Both the position numbers and the translations under genes were made by a program. Shown here in pieces: positions 37,801-43,630 of a stretch of DNA of 64,000 nucleotides. Under the pieces are notes generated by a model that was not told the origin of the DNA, searched no databases, and worked only from the letters and a program-made list of their open reading frames with translations. The DNA is taken from contig NC_063167.1 of the NCBI RefSeq assembly GCF_023159225.1, positions 6,560,234 through 6,624,233 on the forward strand, given 5' to 3'. Numbering within the stretch: position 1 is the first letter of the stretch; the number at the start of each line of letters is the position of its first letter. Source of the stretch: Perognathus longimembris pacificus. Taxonomy: Eukaryota > Chordata > Mammalia > Rodentia > Heteromyidae.

Positions 37801-40603
37801 TGCCCAGGGGCTCTTCCATGATGGGGTGTGTACATCCTGAGAGCCCCAAGTATGAGGTGTGGGTCAGCCAGACAGAGGTGCACACTGGCCCCTGGGCTGC
37901 AGCCTTTCCCAAGCACCTGACAGGACCATGGGCTCCTCCCCCCACCACCCACAGGTCCTTCTGCTCCTCAGCCTTCCGACACGTGCCGGACCCAGGCCCA
38001 GCCACCGCAACACGGGCCGTACTGGTGATCATCATTACAGAGCAACTTAAGGAAAAAGAGCAAGACTGCTGGGCACTGGTGGCTCACGCCTGTCATCCCA
38101 GCTACTCAGGAGGCTGAGATCTGAGGATCACGGTCCAAAGCCAGCTCGGGCAGGAAAGTCTATGAGATTCTTATCTCCAATGAACCACCCGAAAACCAAA
38201 AGTTGGCCTGTGGCTCAAAATGGTAGAGTGCTAGCCATGAGCGAAAGAGCTCAGGGATAATGCTCAGGCCTTGAGTTCAAGCCCCATGACCAACAACAAA
38301 GAAAAAGAGGGAAGAAAGGAAGGAAGAAAGAAGGAAGGAAGGAGAGAGAGAGAGAGAGAGAAAAGAAAAGGAGGGGGAGGAATGGTGGGGAAAGAAAGGA
38401 GGAAGAGAAGGAAGGAGACGAGGAAAGGAGAAGGGGAAGAGGAGAGAGAGTAAAAGAGGAGCAGAGAAGAGGAGGAGCAGGAGGAAGAAGAAAAGTGGGG
38501 AAAGGAAGAAGGAGAAGCAAAAGAAGAGAGAGGAGGACAGGAGGAGGGAGAAGAGGAGGAGAATAAAAGAGGAGGAGGGGAGGAGGAGGAAGGAGAAGAG
38601 GAAGAAGAGGAGGAGGCGTCAATGGTGGTAGAAGCCAGGGTAGTCAAGGTCTGAACCCCAGTTCAGAAAGGGCAGAGTGAGATGCCCAGCCTCAGGCCTG
38701 GAGAAACGGCTGACCCCCAGAAACGCAGTGGGGTGGCCTGTGGATCAGGGAGAGGAGCCGTCAGGCCAAGAGCCTTCGGGAGCCCCACCCAACCACGGCC
38801 CTGGCAGTGGGCAGGGACTTGAGCCAGGGGCAGCCGCGTTAATGAGGAGATACTGGTGCTGTGACTCAGCCCTCCAAAGGTGCCTCCATTTATTTTATTT
38901 TTCCATCATAAAAACCCAAGCTGCAACGCAGCCAGATTCCCCGTGGGGGTGGGGAGCGTCAGCAGAGCTGAGGAGGCCAGGAAAAGCCTCTCTCCACTGC
39001 GCCTCTCCTGGAGAGTTCATGGGTCCCCCCACCCCCTACACACACCGGTTCCTCCTATGGGAACAGGGCCTGGGGGGGATCTCCCTAGGGACACTGCCTC
39101 TGCCCCCCACAGCACAAGAAGGGCCTGTCAGCCTGCATTTTGCTGTCTTCTAACAAGATCGGGGCGCAAGACCCCCCCCCCCCCCCGCTGTCCAGAGATC
39201 CGTCTCAACACACTTCCTGTCAAGGAGATGGTCCCAGTGACGTCGTCCTGTCTGCCCTGTGACCCTTCTCCTGGCACCGGCCTCACTGAACCAAGTCAAG
39301 TTAGGAACGGGACAGTCAAAGATCTCAAAGAGCCAAGTGCCTGTGGGCTCACGCCTGGAACCTTCGCTACTCAGGAGGCTGATCTGAGTGAGGATCACGG
39401 TTTGAAGCCAGCCCGGGGAAGGAAAGTCTGTCAGACTCTTATCTCCCATGAACTACCAGAAAACTGGAAGTGGCGCTGTGGTTCAAAGAGGACTTGAGTT
39501 CAAGCCCCACCACCGAGCAAACAACAAAAGATCTTGAAAGTCCTCAGACGTGCAAGTCTCTACCAGGGTCACTGCCCAGTGCACAGCCGGCCTGTCTGGA
39601 TGGTACCAGGAAACTCACTATTTCCAAGACAGCCCATGGCGCCCTGGGCTCCGAAAGCTCCTTTCTGCCAAGATGGCACCAATGCACTTACCCCCTGGAG
39701 CAGACTGGCAAAACCGGTGCCCGGCTTGGCTGCAGGGACCGGGCCAAGCTTAGACTGGTTTAGTGGGTACCTCTGGCCAAGTGCAATCTGAAGGCAGGAA
39801 AAGCACAAGGGCCGTCTTGCACTACCGCCAAGCCCCCGAAATCCTATGGTCCAGAAACACACAAGATCTTTCTCCATTCCTGCGGCAGGCTGGGTTGAGG
39901 AGAACCAAAGCAAGTGAGGGTTCCAAAAACCTCTCCTGGCAGTCTCATCTCACAGAGGTTCTTCGGGTGTGAAGGCAGGTGTGCAAACACTCGGGCCACA
40001 GTGGCTGAGCTAGGGAAGCCGGACTCTTTACTTCCTGGGGTTGGACATCACCTGAGGAAAGTCTGCGGCCTTTCTCCTTTTGCCTGTGCTACCAGGAAAC
40101 TCCACTCCAAGAACCAGGCTAAGGAGCCTACTTGGCCAGCTCTCTAACCCCACCCTTTCTGGCCTTCTCACCGTGGAAGGCTGAGCCAATATGCCGTGGG
40201 CAGGGGCTTCTGCTATGACACAAGAGAATCTCTGCTTGGGGCTTCAGTAGGATAAAGGAACAGGCCTGACTCAAAGTATGACATCCAACTTTCCCAGATG
40301 ATGTGGCTACAGCCATGTGTGGGTGGTACGCGCGCACCTGCGCATGCGTGCACACACGCGCGTGCGCGCACACACACGCACGCACATACTCACACACACA
40401 GAGTCATGTCTTTGAACTTGCCCTGTCTATCTGGCCCTTTCCCCGGGGGAGGCCTGCCTTGGATCCTGTACTGGGACAGCTCCTCACGTCAAGCTTCCCC
40501 TGGGAGAGGGGGCATTACAAACAGATCCCAGATCATCAAGGGCAACGGTTGCTTTATAGCTATGTGGATCCTGGCTCCCAGTGTGTTCAGGCCCAGGAAT
40601 CAG

Positions 40604-40646
<43 letters not shown>

Positions 40647-43193
40647 GGGGGGAGTGTACTCTTAGGGAGCTTCCCAACTGCAGGATGGATTTACCTGTGT
40701 CTGAAAGCTTCCTGCTCCCCTCCCCCCGGCTCCCTCCCCAAGGGAAATCACTCTAAAAGGGCCTAATGGAACTATGTCCTCTCTTCCTCTCTCTGCTCCC
40801 TCCCTTGCTCTCCTCCTTTTTTTTTTTTATTAGCATTTGTGGAATTTATTCCCAAACTCTCCTAATCTTCCGTACACAACCATTTGATTTGCATAACCCA
40901 ACCCCCTCTCATAAAAACTGGCTGCTAGTTTAATTAAAAAATGTAAATTTGCTGTCATCTCGGGGCCTGGTGAATTAGGACGACATCGGCATTTTTTATT
41001 GCTAAAGACGTCCAGATTGATCCAGCCCTTGGCTGAACTGTGGTGAAGGAAAAGGGGTCCACACGGTCTTGAAGGTCTTGAGGTTCTGGGTCCCCTCCAG
41101 AGAAGGATCCTCCTGCCACTGATTTACTTGTGACCAGAGTGCTTTGGGACAGGCCATGTGTCCGGAGCTGGAGGACCGTCAGGCACGAGCCTGATCTAGT
41201 ACTTGTTGGCGGTCCCTGGGGCTGGCAACCTTTTGGGGGCCTGTGTCTCCAGCCTCAAACTGTGCTGACAGCCAAAGCCGTCCCTGGGCTGTCCCCAAAG
41301 GAAGAGAGCCCCACACTGCGCCTGGCTCGGGGCCTGGCTGTGTCCCCTGTGGGCTCGGGAGGTCAAGGGAGACGTCCCTAGGTCCCGCAGATGGGCACTG
41401 AATTGCCCTAGAGTCAGGCTTGGGGGAGACAGATCTGAGTCCCCATCTGCTTCCCTTTTTTTTTTTTTTTAGAAGTGCGAAAAAAGTGCTTTTCTTCTGA
41501 AGTGCTGAGATTAAGTGAAACTTCCAAGTTCAGAGAAGAGGCAGACAGTATTACCAGATGCCTTCTCTAGGAAACAGAACGTTGACATCCTGGACCTCCC
41601 TTCTCGGCATGGCCAGAGTCCAGGCGTGGGTCCCACTGGGAGTGGGAGTGGCCGCTCCACTAACCTCCAGGGCCCTTCTGGCTTCTAGGAAAAGTTTCCA
41701 AAGATGCTCCCTGGAGTGCTGGGAACAGTCAGTCTTCCTAGGGCCCCAAGACATGCCACAGGAGGCTCTGTCCCGTGCTTCCTGCCAGGCACTCAGGACC
41801 CCTCCCAGAAGAGCTGTGGCGTTGTGACCCACGGCGGCGGTGGCCTGGGAGGGACTGGCATGGCAGGAGGAAGGGTGCCAGCTCCAATTGGCTCCCTGGC
41901 TAGGAGGAAAACAGGAGGGCCTGCTTTCCAGCTGAGTAATACCTGGGTCCCTTGTGCCCGCCCACAAGCAGGTTTGCCAGCTCCAGGCAAGGCAGGGGGT
42001 GGTGCCCAACTCCTGGCCCATCTGAGGTCTGCTTCTTGGCGGGGATGGGTGGGGGCCTCCTTTCTGAAGAAAGGGGGTGGGGTCTGAGAGGGAGGCGATG
42101 AGACACCTGATTAGTGAGAGGGGCGGGTCTGTTCTCTGTGGGCGGGGAGGGCGGGGGTGGGGGGAGGGCAGGGCGGCCTCAGATACCTTCAACACTTTGC
42201 CCAGCAGGGGGTGTCACACTCTACCTGGGCATGGAGGTCTTGAGGACCTCCAGATGTCATTAGCCAAGATCACACCTGTCAGGACAGAGTCAGAACTCTG
42301 GAAGTCCTGTCCCATCCCTTAGATCACACACCCTTTCCTAGAGCCAGCCACCATGCCATCTTTCCCACACTGCCCACATCTACTGCCCCTCCTGACCTTT
42401 CGGTCTTTCCTTTGACCTCGGAGGGTCAGAGGGTCAGCTCCTGAATTCACCATGAAGTTGGACCTATCAGGAACAGTTCTAAGACCAACTCTAACACAGG
42501 CCATTCTCACCGTCCTTCATTCTCCTAAGCGAGACAGATGGAGGTCTGTTTTGATGAGTTAGCAACCAGTTTGTGTCTTGTAGGAAGAAGGGAGATGGTT
42601 TTGACCCCTGAAGATGCGAGGGGTCCTGGTCAAAACTTAGGTTTTAATAAAAGAGGGCTGGAGGAAGCCCAAGGAGAGCCTTAAAGCAAGCCTCACTCAA
42701 CTCACTTCCAGGGAACTCTTGAATAAAATTAGACCAAAACTAGTAAGATACCAAATTCTCAGGACGGAGTCTGCCCCACAGGCCAGCCGTGTGCTATCTG
42801 GAGCTTGACCAACAGCTTCTTACCAGATTCCCCAAACTCACAAGCCTAAATTTAGGTCTGATCCATCAGCACCTCCCAGGGTGGGGGCTAACAAGGGGAC
42901 TGGGAGAGAGTCCTGGGCCCCTCACTTTGAACTGATAACAGCAGCCTCAGCCCACAGATTCTCAGGTGAAAAACACTCATTAGCCATAATAAGCAGCTTG
43001 ATCATCCGACACAGCCTTGTCCCAAATAAATTAAATTCCTTTACCTTGAGACAGTCGCCCCGAAACCAGACTAACCACCTTTCCCAACAGGACGCTGTTT
43101 CAAAAACTAAACCACCACCCCCCACTAAAAGAAATAAAAATAAAAACACACACCCCGTAGCTTAGACACACAGAGATCTTTGCAAGGGGAAAA

Positions 43194-43234
<41 letters not shown>

Positions 43235-43607
43235 TATATTAAACAAACAGGAGAACAAAAACCCCCAGCAGAACCCCCTAAGTCCTCTCTCTCTCTCTCT
43301 CTGCCCCCCCAGCTCCTAGTCCTCTCTCAGTTCTTTCATAATGACAAGTATCAAATTAGTCACAGTCACTAAGCAAGTAGCAAATAATCACACTATCGCC
43401 ATCCAGAAAGCCAAGCCGGGAAGGCGGGCCCCGGGGACGGCCCGCAGCCCCGAGCGGCCCGACCGACTCCCCGGCGCCGGCCCGCACCCCCACCCCGCTC
43501 CGCCGCCCGCTCATTGGGCTACGAAGAATAACTTCCGCGAAAGAGCCGAAAGAAAAGCGAAAGGGCCTCCGCGGGCGCCCACCGGCCGTACCTGCTCCGA
43601 GATCCAT
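1429..43607 (-). CDS. CASZ1: CASZ1, castor zinc finger 1 (short isoform complete; whole-gene entry)
   Basis: This is a nuclear zinc-finger transcription factor; in the literature CASZ1 acts in heart, vascular, retinal and neural differentiation and binds the NuRD corepressor. Thirteen coding exons lie in order at 43607-43592, 16326-15832, 12774-11940, 11155-11087, 9717-9627, 9051-8887, 7909-7737, 7310-6478, 4474-4339, 4082-4019, 2950-2796, 2709-2587 and 1771-1429. All have GT donors and AG acceptors, and every split codon is completed correctly. The joined product has 1165 residues. Five fingers of the form C-x4-C-x13-H-x3-H start at C494, C555, C614, C672 and C1032, each preceded by a second closely spaced Cys pair. 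Human CASZ1b is 1166 residues with five fingers. The long form, with more fingers, would continue past the left edge. Identity is certain; exon edges were derived by hand. Confidence 0.97.
2587..2709 (-). CDS. CASZ1: CASZ1 coding exon 12 (zinc finger 5)
   Basis: This exon encodes residues 1012-1051 plus split codons at both ends. It contains the leading pair C1018/C1022, the finger cysteines C1032 and C1037, and histidine H1050. The last ligand, H1054, comes from the next exon. The acceptor is GCTAG at 2711-2710 and the donor GTGAGT from 2586. This is the last finger of the short isoform. Confidence 0.97.
2796..2950 (-). CDS. CASZ1: CASZ1 coding exon 11
   Basis: This exon encodes residues 960-1010 ([20 protein letters not shown] to EPWKVYLR) plus two bases of Arg1011. 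The acceptor is GCACAG at 2952-2951 and the donor GTGAGG from 2795. The sequence IKAD resembles a sumoylation consensus with Asp in the acidic position. The end ([20 protein letters not shown]) leads into zinc finger 5. The following intron is only 86 bp. Confidence 0.96.
3189..3229 (+). repeat. CAG/GGA triplet repeat
   Basis: Four to five CAG units run into six or more GGA units within the intron between coding exons 10 and 11. It is short and probably polymorphic. Confidence 0.85.
3440..3960. promoter_or_regulatory. AT-rich repeat-free block in the exon 10-11 intron
   Basis: About 500 bases of AT-rich, non-repetitive sequence with several TAAT/ATTA cores lie next to coding exon 10, in an otherwise GC-rich intron. 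Such blocks in developmental genes are often conserved enhancers. Conservation was not tested. Confidence 0.4.
4019..4082 (-). CDS. CASZ1: CASZ1 coding exon 10 (64 bp)
   Basis: This small exon encodes residues 939-959 ([20 protein letters not shown], then K), a block conserved in CASZ1. The acceptor is TTCTAG at 4084-4083 and the donor GTAAGA from 4018. It is too short to appear in an ORF scan. The next exon starts with an in-frame ATG, so this exon could be skipped only with a frame change. Confidence 0.93.
4339..4474 (-). CDS. CASZ1: CASZ1 coding exon 9 (putative SUMO site)
   Basis: This exon encodes residues 893-938 ([20 protein letters not shown] and onward to SLDLTVKES). The acceptor is CTGCAG at 4476-4475 and the donor GTGAGG from 4338. 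No complete open frame marks it; it was found from the protein family. VKQE fits the sumoylation consensus (hydrophobic-K-x-E). Phase and sequence join exons 8 and 10 exactly, giving Ser938 across the junction. Confidence 0.93.
4575..4810. promoter_or_regulatory. AT-rich patches in the exon 8-9 intron
   Basis: Two short AT-rich patches (about 4615-4655 and 4755-4810) with homeodomain-like cores flank a G-rich stretch. They are candidate regulatory elements by composition only. Confidence 0.3.
5095..5300. promoter_or_regulatory. AT-rich patch in the exon 8-9 intron
   Basis: This is an AT-rich, repeat-free sequence with AATATTAATC and an A/T-rich run. It resembles conserved non-coding sequence in composition. 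Function is unknown. Confidence 0.3.
5882..5974 (+). mobile_element. B1-like SINE fragment
   Basis: The left (7SL-derived) half of the local SINE is recognisable from GCTCAGGAGGCCAGATCTGA and CAAAGCCAGTCTGAG through CTCCAATTAAC. It is followed directly by a (CA)n run that may have grown from its tail. Confidence 0.8.
5974..6021 (+). repeat. (CA)n microsatellite
   Basis: About 23 CA units lie at the 3' end of a SINE fragment. Confidence 0.97.
6478..7310 (-). CDS. CASZ1: CASZ1 coding exon 8 (zinc fingers 3 and 4, Ser/Ala/Pro-rich region)
   Basis: This exon encodes residues 616-892. It completes finger 3 (C619, H632, H636) and holds all of finger 4 (C672, C677, H690, H694), preceded by the pair C656/C661. 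After finger 4 there is a basic stretch ([12 protein letters not shown]), then the acidic patch [14 protein letters not shown] long Ser/Ala/Pro/Gly-rich low-complexity region follows, ending in the conserved block [20 protein letters not shown]. The acceptor is GCGCAG at 7312-7311 and the donor GTGAGC from 6477. The end phase is 1, completed by the next exon as Gly893. Confidence 0.97.
7366..7580 (+). mobile_element. B1-ID dimeric SINE inside the exon 7-8 intron
   Basis: This is a full-length but diverged SINE, opposite to CASZ1. The left half reads CTGTAACCCCAGCTGCTCAG and the right half ends CCCTGAGTTCAAGCC. It fills half of a 426-bp intron and lies about 55 bp upstream (in transcription) of the exon 8 acceptor. 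Confidence 0.85.
7737..7909 (-). CDS. CASZ1: CASZ1 coding exon 7 (zinc finger 2 end, zinc finger 3 start)
   Basis: This exon encodes residues 558-614 plus two bases of Arg615. It contains C560, H573 and H577 of finger 2, the leading pair CGTADC, and C614, the first ligand of finger 3. The acceptor is GCCTAG at 7911-7910 and the donor GTGAGG from 7736. The pattern of splitting each finger between its Cys and His ligands continues. The downstream intron is only 426 bp and half of it is a SINE. Confidence 0.96.
8390..8620. promoter_or_regulatory. Moderately AT-rich block in the exon 6-7 intron
   Basis: Sequence around 8490-8620 is less GC-rich than its surroundings and free of SINEs. It is flanked by long G runs near 8282. 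It is a weak regulatory candidate. Confidence 0.22.
8718..8876 (+). repeat. GC-box / G-quadruplex-prone array
   Basis: About 160 bases are built almost entirely from GGGGCGGGG-type units, with some GGGGCGTGGC variants. This gives many Sp/KLF boxes and many runs of three or more G on the plus strand. It ends about 10 bp inside the intron from the weak exon 6 donor (8886). Confidence 0.9.
8887..9051 (-). CDS. CASZ1: CASZ1 coding exon 6 (zinc finger 1 end, zinc finger 2 start)
   Basis: This exon encodes 55 codons, residues 503-557. It supplies the histidines H513 and H517 of finger 1, the spacer [18 protein letters not shown], and the start of finger 2 up to C555. The acceptor is TGGCAG at 9053-9052. 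The donor is CAG followed by GTGACC, which lacks the usual G at +5 and is the weakest donor in the gene. A G/C-rich GC-box array begins within a few bases of this donor, inside the intron. Confidence 0.96.
9627..9717 (-). CDS. CASZ1: CASZ1 coding exon 5 (first half of zinc finger 1)
   Basis: This exon encodes residues 473-502. It carries the leading Cys pair (C479 and C484, in CGHIHC) and the finger cysteines C494 and C499 of zinc finger 1. The two ligand histidines are in the next exon, so an intron splits the finger. The acceptor is CTCCAG at 9719-9718 and the donor GTAGGA from 9626. The exon ends in phase 0 after Gln502. Confidence 0.96.
10130..10240. promoter_or_regulatory. AT-richer block in the exon 4-5 intron
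   Basis: A short non-repetitive block contains GAATTTTTAAAGCAG, set in GC-rich intron. A second such patch lies at 10480-10560. These are enhancer candidates by composition only. Confidence 0.25.
11087..11155 (-). CDS. CASZ1: CASZ1 coding exon 4 (69 bp)
   Basis: This short exon encodes 22 whole codons, residues 450-471 ([10 protein letters not shown]... NIYQKYIA), with split codons for Lys449 and Arg472 at its ends. The acceptor is CACCAG at 11157-11156 and the donor GTAGGC from 11086. Its length and phase let it join exons 3 and 5 without a break. It leads directly into the first zinc-finger unit. It would be missed by ORF scanning because of its size. Confidence 0.95.
11770..11799 (+). repeat. 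(GT)n microsatellite
   Basis: Fifteen GT units lie in the intron between coding exons 3 and 4. Confidence 0.95.
11940..12774 (-). CDS. CASZ1: CASZ1 coding exon 3 (SKY-repeat region)
   Basis: This exon encodes residues 171-449. The acceptor is CCGCAG at 12776-12775 and the donor GTAAGC from 11939. It begins [20 protein letters not shown], conserved in CASZ1. Four copies of a short motif with SKY plus D or E occur near residues 239, 312, 339 and 376. They are followed by basic stretches such as KLKAGE, KLKTGE and FKPGE. A weaker copy (FEKLQAG) lies near residue 209. Between the repeats are Pro/Ser-rich linkers. No zinc finger falls in this exon. The repeats are part of CASZ1 but have no function I can name. 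Confidence 0.97.
12930..13160. promoter_or_regulatory. AT-rich block in the exon 2-3 intron
   Basis: About 230 AT-rich, repeat-free bases contain TTAAATTAATTTG and AGTAATTAATACTGG. Paired TAAT cores like these suit homeodomain binding. The block lies about 150 bp upstream (in transcription) of the exon 3 acceptor. Conservation was not tested. Confidence 0.4.
13630..13754 (-). mobile_element. B1-ID SINE, right half (interrupted outer copy)
   Basis: The minus-strand ID half (GAGCCACAGCTCTACG read on plus) is followed by the spacer, then broken by another SINE. Its left half resumes at 13982. Confidence 0.82.
13755..13982 (+). mobile_element. B1-ID SINE inserted into another SINE
   Basis: A full-length plus-strand copy starts GGCTGGGCGCAGCGGTTCAC and ends in an A-rich tail at 13982. 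It splits an older minus-strand copy of the same family. Confidence 0.88.
13982..14084 (-). mobile_element. B1-ID SINE, left half (interrupted outer copy)
   Basis: The minus-strand B1 half, with CAGATCTCCGCCTCCGAAG and GGGAGCCACCGGTGCCTGGC, completes the copy begun at 13630. Confidence 0.82.
14925..15085. promoter_or_regulatory. AT-rich block in the exon 2-3 intron
   Basis: This AT-rich patch contains TTGTTAATTACTCTG, GATAATTAAACAG and ATGCATAATTATG. These are dense homeodomain and POU-like cores in GC-rich flanks. It is a strong candidate enhancer by composition; conservation was not tested. Confidence 0.42.
15832..16326 (-). CDS. CASZ1: CASZ1 coding exon 2 (N-terminal basic and acidic region)
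   Basis: This exon encodes residues 6-171. The acceptor ends in TTGCAG at 16327-16328 and the donor is GTGAGTG from 15831. Near its start is a basic, hydrophobic patch ([20 protein letters not shown]), the conserved CASZ1 N-terminus; KRKGGLK is a plausible nuclear localisation signal. The stretch [17 protein letters not shown] is another recognisable conserved block. The end is acidic and rich in Gly, Ala and Lys ([13 protein letters not shown]...). No zinc finger occurs here. The exon lies immediately 3' of the 27-kb intron. The ATG inside the basic patch could serve as an internal start, but the upstream exon joins it in frame, so the longer N-terminus is preferred. Confidence 0.95.
16484..16624 (+). 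repeat. 20-bp minisatellite, seven copies
   Basis: Seven near-identical tandem copies of CCTGGCCTAGCCTGGTCTCC, with one single-base variant in the third, lie about 160 bp upstream (in transcription) of the exon 2 acceptor. Confidence 0.96.
16672..16745 (+). mobile_element. MIR 3' fragment with (TGAA)n tail
   Basis: The sequence CAGTGCCTGGCATGCAGGAG followed by repeated GAATGAA matches the 3' end of an old MIR element. Confidence 0.55.
16865..16895 (+). repeat. GGAGGGC heptamer repeat
   Basis: Four tandem copies of a 7-bp GGAGGGC unit lie in the 27-kb intron. Confidence 0.9.
16896..18230. other. Intron stretch without recognised features
   Basis: GC-rich, Pro-coding-like sequence in the first large intron. 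No exon, SINE or clear motif was recognised, apart from a possible MIR remnant near 17760-17830. Confidence 0.5.
18240..18340. promoter_or_regulatory. Short AT-rich patch
   Basis: A roughly 100-bp AT-rich patch around CTATAAATATTTATCCC sits in GC-rich intron. It has a TATA-like string but no other promoter evidence. Confidence 0.25.
19815..19920. promoter_or_regulatory. Short AT-rich patch
   Basis: About 100 AT-rich bases contain AATAAATAATTTACTG and ATTTATAAATATTC. Homeodomain or MEF2-like cores are visible. It is a candidate only. Confidence 0.3.
20993..21213 (+). mobile_element. B1-ID SINE (cluster copy 1)
   Basis: This full-length copy is recognisable from CTCACAGCTGTCATCCTAGC, CTCCAATTAACC and the ID end CCCTGAGGTCAAGCCCC. 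It is the first of four SINEs in a row. Confidence 0.9.
21312..21530 (+). mobile_element. B1-ID SINE (cluster copy 2)
   Basis: A well-preserved copy begins TTGGGCACCGGTGGCTCACA, with an ID half containing GTGGCTCAAGTGGTACAGTG. A (CA)n run follows. Confidence 0.92.
21546..21591 (+). repeat. (CA)n microsatellite
   Basis: About 23 CA units lie between two SINEs. Confidence 0.97.
21605..21836 (+). mobile_element. B1-ID SINE (cluster copy 3)
   Basis: A full-length copy with a small deletion near its 5' end. The ID half reads AGAAGTGGCGCTGTGGCTCA and ends CCCGAGTTCAAGCCCCACA. Confidence 0.9.
21837..22023 (+). mobile_element. B1-like SINE (cluster copy 4)
   Basis: Only the B1-like half is clear (CCTACAATCCCAGCAACTCG, GAGGCAGAGGCCGGAGGA). 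The second half differs from the dimer seen elsewhere, so this may be a different or older subfamily. Confidence 0.7.
22597..22621 (+). repeat. (GC)n/(CA)n alternating tract
   Basis: A short purine-pyrimidine alternating run (GTGCGCGCGCGCACACACAC) could adopt Z-DNA. Confidence 0.85.
23040..23330. other. GC-rich segment at the edge of an AT-rich block
   Basis: G-rich sequence with several CpGs lies directly beside the AT-rich region that starts near 23330. It is a small CpG-enriched patch in the intron and could be part of an enhancer or internal promoter; no transcript evidence is visible. Confidence 0.3.
23330..24200. promoter_or_regulatory. Large AT-rich candidate enhancer in the first intron
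   Basis: About 870 bases of non-repetitive, AT-rich sequence have many homeodomain-type cores (GCTTAATTATGG, TATCTATTGATTTG, CATTAATTTGTGG, CTTAATATTTAATTTCACG). A (CGG)6 run lies inside. The block sits in a 27-kb intron and contains no SINE. This is the most enhancer-like stretch in the window. Conservation is inferred, not measured. Confidence 0.5.
24033..24052 (+). repeat. (CGG)n triplet tract inside an AT-rich block
   Basis: Six CGG units are followed by CTCCGCTCCTCGGCCGCC, an isolated GC island within otherwise AT-rich sequence. Confidence 0.9.
24360..24605. promoter_or_regulatory. AT-rich block
   Basis: AT-rich, repeat-free sequence with TAAATAATTTATGCAATTTT and related motifs. It is separated from the larger block at 23330-24200 by a G-rich stretch. 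Confidence 0.38.
24711..24734 (+). repeat. (CT)n repeat
   Basis: About 11 CT units. Confidence 0.9.
26060..26280. promoter_or_regulatory. AT-rich block
   Basis: About 220 AT-rich bases contain TCATTAAAATAACAAG and TTAAACAGTAATTAACAG. No repeat was recognised. It is a regulatory candidate by composition. Confidence 0.33.
26280..28600. other. Intron stretch without recognised genes
   Basis: GC-rich intronic sequence with several long G runs (for example near 26790). No exon, SINE or clear element was recognised, apart from a short AAAC repeat near 26976-26995. Confidence 0.5.
28610..29320. promoter_or_regulatory. Group of AT-rich candidate enhancers
   Basis: Three AT-rich patches (about 28615-28745, 28980-29080 and 29140-29310) flank GC-rich sequence. 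The last contains GCTTTAATTAATTTTACAGC and GCTTAATTACTTTCAATC, with several homeodomain cores. All are free of repeats. Confidence 0.42.
28911..28941 (+). repeat. (CCCG)n repeat
   Basis: Seven to eight CCCG units lie between two AT-rich patches. Confidence 0.92.
29320..31330. other. Intron stretch without recognised genes
   Basis: Non-repetitive GC-rich intron with C runs near 29620 and 29810. No exon or mobile element was recognised. Confidence 0.5.
31335..31425 (+). mobile_element. MIR-like 3' fragment
   Basis: CAGTGTCTGGCTCCGTAAAT followed by ATTTACTGAATGAAC resembles the end of an old MIR element. Confidence 0.5.
31795..31851 (+). repeat. (GA)n microsatellite
   Basis: About 28 GA units form a pure purine tract on the plus strand. 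Confidence 0.97.
32265..32420. promoter_or_regulatory. Weak AT-rich patch
   Basis: About 150 bases of lower GC content without repeats, in the 27-kb intron. It is a low-confidence regulatory candidate. Confidence 0.22.
33589..33664 (-). mobile_element. ID-type tRNA-derived SINE
   Basis: On the minus strand it reads like a rodent ID/BC1 core: GGCTCCGTGGTAGAACACC, then GGCCCTGGGTTCCATCCCCA. Box A- and box B-like parts are visible. It is a retroposed copy, not a tRNA gene. Confidence 0.8.
33764..33988 (+). mobile_element. B1-ID SINE
   Basis: Full-length copy with CACCAGTGGCTCACACTTGT at the left and GTGGCTCAAGTGGCAGAGCG in the ID half. Confidence 0.9.
34700..34870. promoter_or_regulatory. AT-rich patch
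   Basis: AT-rich sequence contains CCATTAATCCACTATTAGAT and a stretch ending CTTAAAGCAATTACC. Paired TAAT-type cores and absence of repeats make it an enhancer candidate. Confidence 0.36.
35145..35310. promoter_or_regulatory. AT-rich patch
   Basis: It contains TTTTTAATTGTTTGATCGG and CGAAATTAATAATCAAACAG, with homeodomain/TALE-like cores. No repeat was recognised. Confidence 0.36.
36185..36345. promoter_or_regulatory. AT-richer patch
   Basis: Non-repetitive sequence around GGCTTTAATGTTTTTATTAC and GAGATGATTAAACAGG in a GC-rich intron. It is a weak candidate. Confidence 0.28.
36346..38060. other. Intron stretch without recognised genes
   Basis: GC-rich intronic sequence with no exon, SINE or clear motif. 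A duplicated short string (CTAATGGTCA, 37319-37341) is the only oddity. Confidence 0.45.
38067..38300 (+). mobile_element. B1-ID SINE, well preserved
   Basis: One of the best copies: GCTGGGCACTGGTGGCTCAC at the left and CCTTGAGTTCAAGCCCCATG at the right. Its A-rich tail runs into a long purine tract. Confidence 0.93.
38300..38620 (+). repeat. Long purine (GA/GGAA/GGA) tract
   Basis: About 320 bases of almost pure A and G on the plus strand, made of GGAA, GA and GGAGGA units. It follows directly on a SINE tail, its likely origin. Confidence 0.95.
39330..39530 (+). mobile_element. B1-ID SINE with internal deletion
   Basis: The left half is clear (TACTCAGGAGGCTGATCTGA). The ID half jumps from GGCGCTGTGGTTCAAAG straight to CTTGAGTTCAAGCCCC, so its middle is deleted. 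Confidence 0.85.
40330..40402 (+). repeat. Alternating purine-pyrimidine tract
   Basis: Mixed CG/CA/TG dinucleotides (CGCGCACC to CACACACACA) form an imperfect Z-DNA-prone tract. Confidence 0.88.
40607..40645 (+). repeat. (TG)n microsatellite
   Basis: About 19 TG units. Confidence 0.96.
40810..41040. promoter_or_regulatory. AT-rich candidate enhancer 2.5 kb downstream of the start exon
   Basis: About 230 bases contain GTTTAATTAAAAAATGTAAA and GGTGAATTAGGACGACATCG, with no SINE. It lies in the first intron near the promoter. Confidence 0.42.
41040..43180. other. Intron stretch near the start exon
   Basis: No exon or recent SINE was seen. Sequence becomes AT-richer after about 42500, with a possible element at 42930-43060. 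Short poly-T and poly-A runs occur. Confidence 0.4.
43196..43241 (+). repeat. (TA)n microsatellite
   Basis: About 20 TA units, interrupted once by CACA, form a self-complementary tract 350 bp from the start exon. Confidence 0.96.
43285..43303 (+). repeat. (CT)n repeat
   Basis: Nine CT units between the (TA)n tract and the CpG island. Confidence 0.9.
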
Positions 43608-43630
43608 CCTGCGCTCCTTGGTCCCAAACT
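43592..43630 (-). CDS. CASZ1: CASZ1 first coding exon with start codon
   Basis: The start codon is at 43607-43605. It has A at -3 (43610) and G at +4, a strong initiation context. Five codons (MDLGA) and one extra base precede the donor GTAC at 43591-43588. That base joins the CT of the next exon to give Ala6, then EGT, which matches the known CASZ1 N-terminus. The acceptor is probably the AG at 43632-43631, after a long pyrimidine tract, leaving about 23 bases of 5' UTR in this exon; an AG two bases further in is an alternative. The following intron is 27,265 bp, the largest in the window. Confidence 0.88.

Noticed and set aside
38251..38647. Ser/Leu/Pro-rich minus-strand frames
   Set aside because: They are translations of a purine/pyrimidine tract.
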